Source of the DNA: an uncultured Clostridia bacterium
GTDB taxonomy: Bacteria > Bacillota > Clostridia > TANB77 > CAG-508
NCBI GenBank assembly: GCA_948528155.1
Contig: CAOSZT010000140.1
Location: 1-5,682 of the forward strand
Direction of reading: 5' to 3'
Length of the DNA: 5,682 nt
Below are positions 1 to 5,564 of this stretch, piece by piece. Made by a program: the position numbers and the translations under genes. Every line of letters starts with the position of its first letter. The first letter of the stretch is position 1. The notes under the pieces are model-generated. The model worked only from the letters and a program-made list of their open reading frames with translations. It searched no databases and had not been told where the DNA came from.

Positions 1-71
1 TTTATTTACAAACTGTAACTTGTTGGTCCCCACATCCATTACTAAAAAATAATATATTATAGCTCTTTTGC
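1..71. repeat. Dispersed intergenic repeat, upstream copy
   Basis: Positions 1-61 match 5565-5625 in direct orientation at 53 of 61 bases by eye, including 26 of the first 27. Positions 44-71 are also the exact reverse complement of 5636-5663 (28 of 28), because the downstream copy is a hairpin. The upstream copy therefore has the left arm plus a loop segment (62-71) in flipped orientation, and lacks the right arm: after 71 the similarity stops. It contains no ORF. It resembles a MITE-like or palindromic intergenic element, but no transposase or target duplication is visible, and the window begins inside or at the edge of it. Confidence 0.75.
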
Positions 72-90
72 TATTCTACAGATTTAAAAT

Positions 91-119
91 TTGACCTGAA
101 CTGTAACTTACTATATAAT
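91..119 (+). promoter_or_regulatory. SigA-type promoter of mtaB
   Basis: A TTGACC -35 box (91-96) and a perfect TATAAT -10 box (114-119) are separated by 17 nt. Transcription would begin near 126, giving a leader of just under 30 nt before the ATG at 154. The spacer contains AACTGTAACTT (99-109), the same 11-mer found near the left end of both copies of the terminal repeat. Confidence 0.75.
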
Positions 120-153
120 GATTTTAAAAATATAAATGTAAAGGAAAATAGGT

Positions 154-1456
154 ATGGAAAATAAAAAAAAGGTTGTATTATATACTTTACGGTTGCAAAG
201 TGAATCAATATGAAACAAATGCAATGGCTCAAAAGTTTATAGAAAATGGTTATAAAATAGTTGAAAATTGTGAAAAAGCAGATATTTATGTGATAAATAC
301 ATGTACAGTAACGAATATGTCAGATAGAAAATCAAGACAAATATTAAGAAGGGTAAAAGAAAATAATGAAAATGCAATAGTAGTAGCTTGTGGTTGTTAT
401 GTACAAGTTGCGAAAAAAGAATTAGAAGAGATCCCAGAAATTGATATAGTTTTAGGAAATAATGAAAAAAAACAAATAATATCATATATAGAAAAATTTA
501 TTGAAAATCGTATAAAACAAAATGAAATACAGGATGTTATGAATACAAAAGAATTTGTGGATTTTGGAGATATTACATTTACTGAAAAAACAAGAGCTGT
601 TATAAAAATTCAAGATGGGTGTGATAGATTTTGTTCATATTGTATAATTCCATATGCAAGAGGAAGAGTAAGGAGTAGAAATCCTGAAAGTATAATTTCA
701 GAGATTTCAAAAATAGCAGATAAAGGAATAAAAGAAGTAGTAATAACAGGAATACATATAGCATCTTATGGAAAAGATTTTAAAGATGATTATAAGCTAA
801 TAGATTTATTAGATGAAATAAATAAAATAGAAGGGATACAAAGAATAAGATTAGGCTCAATAGAGCCACTATTAATAACTGAAAATTTTATAGAAAAGTT
901 AAAAAAATTAGATAAAATATGTCATCATTTTCATTTATCATTACAAAGTGGATGTGATAGTACATTAAAAAGAATGAACAGAAGATATACCACAGAACAA
1001 TTTAAAACAATTATAAAAATGTTGAGAAAAACATATAAAGATGTGAATTTAACAACTGATATAATAGTAGGATTTCCTGGAGAAACAGAAGAAGAATTTA
1101 AAATAACATATGAATTTTTAAAACAAATTAAATTTTACAAAATGCACATATTCAAATATTCACCAAGAAAAGGAACAAAAGCAGCAAAAATGGAAATGCA
1201 AATAAGTGGAGAAATAAAAGAAGAGAGGAGTAAAAAGTTAATAGAATTATCAAACAAAAATCAAAAAGAATATAATACAAAATATTTAGACAGAGAAGTA
1301 GATGTGTTATTTGAAGAAGAAAAAAAAGGAGTATATGAAGGACATACACAAAATTATATAAAAGTATATTGTAGATCTGAAGAAATTAAAGAGAATGAAA
1401 TAAAAAAAGTAAAATGTAAAATAGCAAAAGAAGACCACATATTAGCAGAATTATAA
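154..1456 (+). CDS. mtaB: tRNA (N6-threonylcarbamoyladenosine(37)-C2)-methylthiotransferase MtaB, with +1 frameshift at codon 13
   Basis: MtaB is a cytoplasmic radical-SAM enzyme that converts t6A37 to ms2t6A37 in ANN-decoding tRNAs such as tRNA-Lys, using two iron-sulfur clusters. The N-terminal UPF0004/MTTase domain carries three cluster cysteines, in GCKVNQYE (C14), INTCTVT (C50) and ACGCYVQ (C81). The radical-SAM motif is DGCDRFCSYC (C156, C160, C163), and the last 60 or so residues form a TRAM-like RNA-binding domain. I choose the ATG at 154 because it has AAAGGA 8 nt upstream and encodes KKKVVLYTL, which matches the family N-terminus. That frame breaks at C190. Dropping this base joins it to GCKVNQ and gives 433 residues. 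As read, the ATG frame stops at 208-210. A TTG at 173 opens the downstream frame directly (427 residues, starting MYYILYGC) but has no properly spaced ribosome binding site. Family assignment is secure; the N-terminus is not. Confidence 0.9.
187..193 (+). other. Frameshift site in mtaB (extra C at 190, in-frame CGG)
   Basis: Read from the ATG at 154, the codons are ACT TTA CGG TTG and the frame ends at TGA (208-210). Skipping C190 gives TTA GGT TGC, that is Leu-Gly-Cys, the conserved start of the TLGCKVNQ motif, with no residue gained or lost. Removing one T of 186-188 would instead give Thr-Tyr-Gly-Cys, so the exact surplus base is not proven. This is one of only two CGG trinucleotides on the + strand. 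Confidence 0.8.
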
Positions 1457-1465
1457 ATTAAGTAG

Positions 1466-1493
1466 GGTAAAAAATGTAAGAGAATTTTTTACC
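1466..1493 (+). terminator. Hairpin after mtaB, possible terminator
   Basis: Ten nucleotides after the mtaB stop, GGTAAAAAAT (1466-1475) pairs perfectly with ATTTTTTACC (1484-1493) around an 8-nt loop. The six T residues lie inside the stem rather than after it, and ATATAAATT follows, so it is not a textbook intrinsic terminator. It may end mtaB transcription weakly or protect the 3' end. The same bases also form one arm of the long-range inverted repeat with 2053-2076. Confidence 0.45.
1467..1490 (+). repeat. Left arm of a 24-nt perfect inverted repeat
   Basis: These bases are the exact reverse complement of 2053-2076 (24 of 24). The arms enclose a 610-bp unit that contains only the 11-bp repeat array, a promoter, the 105-residue ORF and its terminator. 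The inner half has its own 10-bp hairpin. The arrangement recalls the terminal inverted repeats of a small mobile unit, but no transposase and no clear target-site duplication are seen. Confidence 0.8.
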
Positions 1494-1506
1494 ATATAAA
1501 TTACAT

Positions 1507-1550
1507 AATGTAATAAAAATGTCATGAAAATGTAATAAAAATTTAATGTT
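1507..1550 (+). promoter_or_regulatory. Array of four 11-bp tandem repeats, candidate regulator binding site
   Basis: Units begin at 1507 (AATGTAATAAA), 1518 (AATGTCATGAA), 1529 (AATGTAATAAA) and 1540 (AATTTAATGTT). The first and third are identical and the fourth is degenerate. The array ends 7 bp before the -35 box of the following promoter. An 11-bp period puts each unit on the same helix face, and the TGT(A/C)AT core resembles the 11-bp direct repeats bound by PhoB/PhoP-type OmpR-family regulators. The regulator assignment is inference. In so AT-rich a region, some of the regularity may be chance. Confidence 0.5.
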
Positions 1551-1557
1551 AAAAAAC

Positions 1558-1586
1558 TTGATATTTATATAAATATATAGTATAAA
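1558..1586 (+). promoter_or_regulatory. SigA-type promoter of the 105-residue ORF
   Basis: A TTGATA -35 box (1558-1563) and a TATAAA -10 box (1581-1586) are separated by exactly 17 nt, and each matches consensus at five of six bases. Transcription would start near 1593, leaving a leader of about 29 nt that carries the AAAGGAGG ribosome binding site (1609-1616). This indicates the small gene is transcribed on its own rather than with mtaB. Confidence 0.6.
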
Positions 1587-1621
1587 AAAATAAACATCAA
1601 TAAAATACAAAGGAGGAAAAA

Positions 1622-1939
1622 ATGGGAGCATTTGGAATATTTTCATATGAGCATACAGTAAAAGAAACAGAAAAAATAGAAGAAAAAGAAGAAATAGGAA
1701 TTATAGAAAATGCAGGAACAATAAGAAATGAAAAATTACCAGCCAAAATTGGATTTTGGCAAAAATTTAAAGCATTTTGGTTACAAGAAATAGATTGGAA
1801 TAAAGAGATAAAAATAGAATTAACACCAAAGCAACAAAAAATAGAAAATGAAATAAATGAATTTTTACATCAAGAAATTACCTGGGAAAAAATACACAAC
1901 TTTTTGTTTCAAGAGATTAGTTTTGGAAAAAAGAAATAA
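1622..1939 (+). CDS. Hypothetical protein with three F-[WL]-x-Q-E-I-x-[WF] repeats
   Basis: I do not recognise this 105-residue protein. It starts at an ATG with an excellent AAAGGAGG site, the AGGAGG core ending 5 nt upstream, and it has its own promoter and strong terminator, so it is very likely expressed. Residues 1-9 are small and aromatic. Residues 10-30 are highly charged and Glu/Lys-rich. From about residue 45 an aromatic motif recurs: FWLQEIDW (52-59), FLHQEITW (81-88) and FLFQEISF (94-101), with a KQQKIENEINE stretch between the first two. There is no signal peptide, cysteine or membrane segment. The repeats suggest amphipathic helices or short interaction motifs. The gene is enclosed by the 24-nt inverted repeat, which may mean it moved as a unit. 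No function is proposed. Confidence 0.8.
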   Translation: MGAFGIFSYEHTVKETEKIEEKEEIGIIENAGTIRNEKLPAKIGFWQKFKAFWLQEIDWNKEIKIELTPKQQKIENEINEFLHQEITWEKIHNFLFQEISFGKKK

Positions 1940-1992
1940 TTTTCAAAATAGACAGAGCTTAAAATAGTATTGTGAATTTTTAGTGAAAAAAT

Positions 1993-2037
1993 AAAAAAAG
2001 TGTAGCATATAAATGAAAAATATGCTATACTTTTTTT
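1993..2037 (+). terminator. Strong intrinsic terminator after the 105-residue ORF
   Basis: An 18-bp stem pairs 1993-2010 with 2020-2037 around a 9-nt loop, with a single G-T wobble (2002:2028). The core GTAGCATAT/ATATGCTAT is flanked by seven A on the left and seven T on the right, so it could terminate in either direction. It lies 53 nt after the stop codon and separates the small gene from the radA operon. Confidence 0.85.
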
Positions 2038-2052
2038 GCTAAATATAGGATA

Positions 2053-2076
2053 AAAAAATTCTCTTACATTTTTTAC
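2053..2076 (-). repeat. Right arm of the 24-nt perfect inverted repeat
   Basis: This is the exact reverse complement of 1467-1490. Locally it folds only weakly (7 bp, 2053-2059 with 2068-2074), less well than the left arm. Its single-stranded loop would be complementary to the left arm's loop. It lies 15 nt beyond the terminator and closes the unit that contains the small ORF. Confidence 0.8.
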
Positions 2077-2240
2077 TAAATTTATTATTATAGTTTGTGT
2101 AAAAAAACATCGTCAAGCTATATTGGGAAAATTTTTTATTTATTCTGATATCCCCATTTAAGAAACTGTATTAAAGTATGAGAATTATTAAAATATTTAT
2201 TATAGGGTATACAAATTGGACACAAGGAGGAAAATAAGAA
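2077..2240 (+). promoter_or_regulatory. Leader and presumed promoter region of radA
   Basis: This is the last part of the gene-free stretch between 1940 and 2240. No ORF or RNA gene is apparent. The best promoter candidate is TTGTGT (2095-2100), 18 nt, then TATATT (2119-2124), which has a weak -35 box. TATTAT at 2198-2203 is a -10-like hexamer closer to the gene but lacks a good -35 box. An AAGGAGG ribosome binding site (2224-2230) precedes the radA ATG by 10 nt. I see no CtsR or CIRCE operator, although radA-disA follows clpC under CtsR control in Bacillus. Confidence 0.35.
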
Positions 2241-3606
2241 ATGGCAAAAAGTAAAACAGTTTTTGTGTGTAATGAATGTGGATATGAGTCAAGTAAATGG
2301 CTAGGAAAATGCCCAGCTTGTGGAAGTTGGAATTCTTTTTTTGAGCAAAAAATTGTAGAAAGTAAAAACAGTTTTTTAAAATTAGAAAAATCTTCAAGCA
2401 ATATACCACAGAAACTTAATTTATATGAGGCTAAAGAAACAATAAGAACTTCTACTGGTTTTCAAGAACTAGATAGAGTGCTAGGTGGAGGTCTTGTTAA
2501 AGGTTCACTTATTTTACTTGGTGGTGAGCCAGGCATTGGAAAGTCTACTCTTATTTTGCAATTATGTGATAAGGTTAAAGGTGAGGGAATTGTTTTATAT
2601 GTTTCTGGAGAGGAGTCTGCTGAACAAATTAAGTTAAGAGCAGATAGGTTAGGTATTAATAATGAAGATATTTTGTTTTTAGGTGAAACTGATATAGAGG
2701 TTATAAATCAAAATATTATTAATCTAAATCCAAAATTAGTAATAATAGATTCAATTCAAACAATGTATTCAGAGGAAATTTCTGCAGCAGCACGGAAGTG
2801 TAAGTCAAGTAAGAGAGATTACTTCTCAAATTATGAGAGTGTGTAAATCAAGAAATATTACTACTATTATAATTGGACATGTTACAAAAGATGGTAATAT
2901 AGCAGGACCTAGAGTTTTAGAACATATGGTAGATACTGTTTTGTATTTAGAAGGAGAAAGATATTTTTCGTATAGAATTTTAAGAGGTGTTAAAAATAGA
3001 TTTGGATCAACTAATGAGATTGGTATGTTTGAAATGAGAGGTGAAGGAATGTGTGAAATCACTAATCCTTCAGATGTGCTAATTTCAGAAAGAGAGGATA
3101 ATCCACCAGGGGCTTGTATAGTTTCATGTATGGAAGGAACGAGATCTATATTAGTAGAATTACAGGCATTAACAAGTCAAAGTGTTTTTGGGTATCCTAA
3201 GAGAACAGCAAATGGATTGGATTATAATAGATTAGCACTTTTAATTGCTGTATTAGAAAAAAGAGCTGGTATGATGTTAGGAACACAAGATGTTTATTTA
3301 AATGTTGTTGGAGGTTTTAAATTAAATGAGCCTTCAATAGACTTAGGAATTTTGATGGTAACAGCTTCAAGTTATAAAAATGTACCAATAGAAAAAAATG
3401 TTGTAATAATGGGAGAAGTTGGTCTTACAGGTGAGGTTAGGAGAATTAATTTAATTGAAAAAAGACTAAAGGAAGCTGAAAAATTAGGATTTAAAAAATG
3501 TATTATTCCAGAAAGTAACAAAAAAGGCTTGAAAGAAAATTTTAAATTAGATATAATAGGGGTCAGAGATGTAAATGAAGCAATGAAAAAGTTAGGAATA
3601 AAGTAA
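2241..3606 (+). CDS. radA: DNA repair/recombination ATPase RadA (Sms), interrupted by a +1 frameshift at codon 185
   Basis: RadA is a RecA-like hexameric ATPase that extends heteroduplex DNA during recombination, repair and transformation. As read it falls into two pieces: 201 residues ending at 2846, and 257 residues from an internal ATG at 2833. Omitting C2793 joins them into 454 residues, the normal family size (about 458 in Bacillus). The N-terminal zinc finger has C10, C13, C24 and C27. Walker A is GEPGIGKS (95-102), Walker B LVIID (166-170), and the RadA-specific KNRFG motif lies at 251-255. A Lon-protease-like C-terminal domain (about 275-454) contains GEVGLTGEVRR. The first piece keeps the zinc finger and nucleotide site but adds 18 unrelated residues. 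The second piece lacks a clear ribosome binding site, though the 14-nt overlap would allow re-initiation. disA follows after 58 nt. Identity is certain; whether intact protein is made is unknown. Confidence 0.93.
2790..2796 (+). other. Frameshift site in radA (extra C at 2793, in-frame CGG)
   Basis: The codons read TCT GCA GCA GCA CGG AAG, and the frame closes at TAA 2844-2846. Skipping C2793 gives GCA GGA AGT, then GSVSQVREITSQIMRVCKS, which is the family consensus following Walker B, with no residue gained or lost. The residue before the glycine is usually proline in RadA but alanine here, so the precise surplus base within GCAC is not certain. This is the second of the two CGG trinucleotides on the + strand. 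Confidence 0.88.
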
Positions 3607-3633
3607 ATAGACAAAATAATTAATATGAAGATC

Positions 3634-3657
3634 TGTCCCTTTTGGACATTAAGGAGG
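3634..3657 (+). promoter_or_regulatory. disA leader: small hairpin next to the ribosome binding site
   Basis: TGTCC (3634-3638) pairs with GGACA (3644-3648) around a 5-nt loop, two nucleotides before AAGGAGG (3651-3657). That site fixes the TTG start at 3665 with a 7-nt spacing. The block TTGGACA followed by AAGGAGGAA is nearly repeated in front of radA (2216-2232). The hairpin is too short to call a regulator with confidence. Confidence 0.35.
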
Positions 3658-3664
3658 AAGAAAA

Positions 3665-4711
3665 TTGACAGAGTTGCTAAAATTAATAGCACCAGGTACA
3701 GAAATAAGAAATGGTCTGGAAAATATACTTAGGGCAAAAACAGGAGCTTTATTACTTATAACAGACAATAATAATGTTATTAAAGAGATTGTTGATGGTG
3801 GTTTTTATATAAATGAAGAATATACTTCTTCAAAATTATATGAACTTGCGAAAATGGATGGTGCTATTGTTCTAAGTGGAGATTTAAAAAAAATCTTATT
3901 TGCAAATGCACAATTAATACCTTCAAGAGATATAGAAACTAGAGAAACAGGAACTAGACATAGAACAGCAGAGAGGACTGCTAAACAAACAGGAGAACTG
4001 GTTATAAGTATTTCTCAAAGAAGAAATATAATTACTTTATTTAAAGGAGATTTTAGATATATTTTAGAGGATACAAATGCAGTACTAAATAAGGCTAATC
4101 AAGGAATTCAGACTTTGGAAAGATATAAAAAAGTTTTTGATAATAAATTAAGTATTTTAAATGAATATGAATTTAATGATATAGTTACACTAAAAAATGT
4201 AATAGATGTAATTCAAAGGGCAGAAATGGTAAGGAGAATATCAGAGGAAATAAAAAGTCAAATATATGAACTTGGAGAAGATGGAAGACTGGTTAAAATG
4301 CAATTAGAAGAACTTATGGGTGGACTTGAAAAAGAGGAAATGTTAATAATAAAAGATTATATGTCAGCTTCTAAAAAGCGAAGAACTCCTGAGAAAATAA
4401 TACAGGAATTATCTGAAACACAGTATGAAGATATTACAATTGATACTATAATTGCAAAACTATTAGGTTATGAAACATTTGACAATTATGATGAAGTTGG
4501 TGTATATACTAGAGGGTATAGAATTTTAAATAGAATACCTAGAATGCCATCAAATATTGTAGAAAATTTAATCTCTTCTTTTAAATCATTTCAACATATA
4601 TTGGATGCAGATATAGAAAGTTTAGATGATGTTGAAGGTATTGGAGAAGTAAGGGCGAGAACAATAAAGCAATCATTAAGAAGAATGCAAGAACAATTTA
4701 TGTTTGAATAA
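3665..4711 (+). CDS. disA: Diadenylate cyclase DisA (DNA integrity scanning protein)
   Basis: DisA condenses two ATP into cyclic di-AMP and, as an octamer, scans DNA for branched intermediates, which stop its synthesis. The 348 residues compare with about 357 in Bacillus. The N-terminal DAC domain (about 1-140) has both signature motifs intact: DGA (65-67) and RHR within GTRHRTAER (96-104). A helical linker follows, and the C-terminus has a helix-hairpin-helix DNA-binding region with VEGIGEVRARTI (323-334). The start is TTG, chosen because AAGGAGG lies 7 nt upstream and the next residues, TELLKLIAPGTEIRNGL, fit the family N-terminus. It lies 58 nt after radA with no terminator between, so the two are probably co-transcribed. 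RadA is known to bind and inhibit DisA in Bacillus, so the lesion in radA could affect c-di-AMP control. No c-di-AMP phosphodiesterase is in the window. It appears complete and active. Confidence 0.96.
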   Translation: MTELLKLIAPGTEIRNGLENILRAKTGALLLITDNNNVIKEIVDGGFYINEEYTSSKLYELAKMDGAIVLSGDLKKILFANAQLIPSRDIETRETGTRHRTAERTAKQTGELVISISQRRNIITLFKGDFRYILEDTNAVLNKANQGIQTLERYKKVFDNKLSILNEYEFNDIVTLKNVIDVIQRAEMVRRISEEIKSQIYELGEDGRLVKMQLEELMGGLEKEEMLIIKDYMSASKKRRTPEKIIQELSETQYEDITIDTIIAKLLGYETFDNYDEVGVYTRGYRILNRIPRMPSNIVENLISSFKSFQHILDADIESLDDVEGIGEVRARTIKQSLRRMQEQFMFE

Positions 4712-4730
4712 AATATAAGTTTAAAATTAA

Positions 4731-4746
4731 TTCAAAAATTTTTGAA
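4731..4746. repeat. 16-bp perfect palindrome between disA and the cyclophilin gene
   Basis: TTCAAAAATTTTTGAA is a perfect palindrome in the 77-nt gap. It could be an operator for a dimeric regulator, or simply a product of AT-rich sequence. There is no unpaired loop, so it is a poor RNA hairpin and not a convincing terminator. Confidence 0.4.
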
Positions 4747-4788
4747 GGTGTTGAACAAAAAAATGAAGAGAAAGAAAGGAATATAAAA

Positions 4789-5562
4789 ATGAAAAATTTT
4801 GGAAAAATAATTTGGGTAATAGCATTAATTGCTACAATAGTATTAATAGGGGTAATTGGGTTTGGATATTATAAAAAGTTGACTTTTAAAGCAGAAAATC
4901 CAATTGTAACAATGGAAGTGGAAAATTTTGGAACAGTTAAAATGGAATTATATCCAAATCAAGCTCCAGAAACAGTTTCGAATTTTATAGCATTGGCAAA
5001 TAGAGGATTTTATGATGGAACTGCATTCCATAGAGTTGTAAAAGATTTTATGATACAAGCTGGAACAAAAAATGGTGATGGTACAACTGGAGCAAAAATC
5101 AGTGATTTAAAAGATGGTGGAGCTGAAGAGGATTACACAATAAAAGGAGAATTTTTATCAAATAATGTTACAAATACTATTAAGTTTGAAGAAGGAATAT
5201 TAGCAATGGCTAGAGCTGATTATACATCATATTCACCTAATCTTACAGAAGAATCATATAATTCAGGTTGTGCACAATTTTTTATAATGACAAAAGAAAA
5301 TCCTAGTTTAAATGGTTATTATACAGCGTTTGGAAAAGTAATTGAAGGTTTAGAAGTTGTTCATAAGATTGAAGAAATTGAAGTTAAAGTTGCTGAAGGT
5401 CAAGAAGAAACAGAAGGAGCAGAAGTTAGTACACCTGTAAATCCTCCTAAAGTTACTTCTATTAGAGTTGAAACTTTTGATGTAGATTATGGGCTTCCAA
5501 ACACTTTAGTACCTTTTGATTATACTTCTTGGATGTATAAACAATATGGTATAGGACAATAA
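4789..5562 (+). CDS. Membrane-anchored cyclophilin-type peptidyl-prolyl cis-trans isomerase
   Basis: This enzyme speeds cis-trans isomerisation of proline peptide bonds and probably helps proteins fold outside the cell membrane. Residues 1-6 are short and positively charged, and residues 7-27 form a single hydrophobic segment with no lipobox cysteine, so it looks like an uncleaved anchor with the enzyme outside. The cyclophilin domain spans about 38-230. Compared with human CypA, the catalytic Arg55, Phe60 and Gln63 correspond to R82, F87 and Q90 in FHRVVKDFMIQ, and Gln111/Phe113 to Q163/F165 in QFFIM. The Trp121 position is S173 and His126 is Y178, as in many bacterial members, predicting weak cyclosporin binding. 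An acidic insert (203-212) and a C-terminal tail rich in aromatics (about 231-257) extend beyond the core. AAGGA (4776-4780) lies 8 nt before the ATG. It may be the last gene of the radA-disA operon, but no functional link is evident. Confidence 0.93.
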   Translation: MKNFGKIIWVIALIATIVLIGVIGFGYYKKLTFKAENPIVTMEVENFGTVKMELYPNQAPETVSNFIALANRGFYDGTAFHRVVKDFMIQAGTKNGDGTTGAKISDLKDGGAEEDYTIKGEFLSNNVTNTIKFEEGILAMARADYTSYSPNLTEESYNSGCAQFFIMTKENPSLNGYYTAFGKVIEGLEVVHKIEEIEVKVAEGQEETEGAEVSTPVNPPKVTSIRVETFDVDYGLPNTLVPFDYTSWMYKQYGIGQ

Positions 5563-5564
5563 AT

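Noticed and set aside
173..1456. Taking the TTG at 173 as the true mtaB start, with no frameshift
   Set aside because: It lacks a spaced ribosome binding site, whereas the ATG at 154 has one and encodes family-like residues right up to the break. I keep it only as a possible rescue start.
1507..1550. CRISPR array
   Set aside because: Units are only 11 bp without spacers, and no cas genes are present.
1450..2090. Target-site duplication flanking the 24-nt inverted repeats
   Set aside because: The nearest similar flanks (TAAATTA-like) are not adjacent to the repeat ends and are expected by chance in AT-rich DNA.
2077..2240. Riboswitch or c-di-AMP-sensing RNA upstream of radA
   Set aside because: No conserved core of a known riboswitch class and no strong paired structure could be recognised.
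2833..3606. Second half of radA as an independent gene
   Set aside because: It begins in the middle of the ATPase core, has no clear ribosome binding site before its ATG, and continues the family alignment exactly where the first half stops.
237..3692. Several minus-strand and alternate-frame ORFs of 60-110 codons
   Set aside because: They lie inside or largely over well-supported + strand genes or AT-rich spacers, have Leu/Phe/Ile-rich low-complexity translations and no ribosome binding sites.
4763..4786. Seven-codon ORF ending just before the cyclophilin gene
   Set aside because: It is very short, made of Lys/Arg codons from an A/G-rich ribosome binding region, with no attenuation structure around it.
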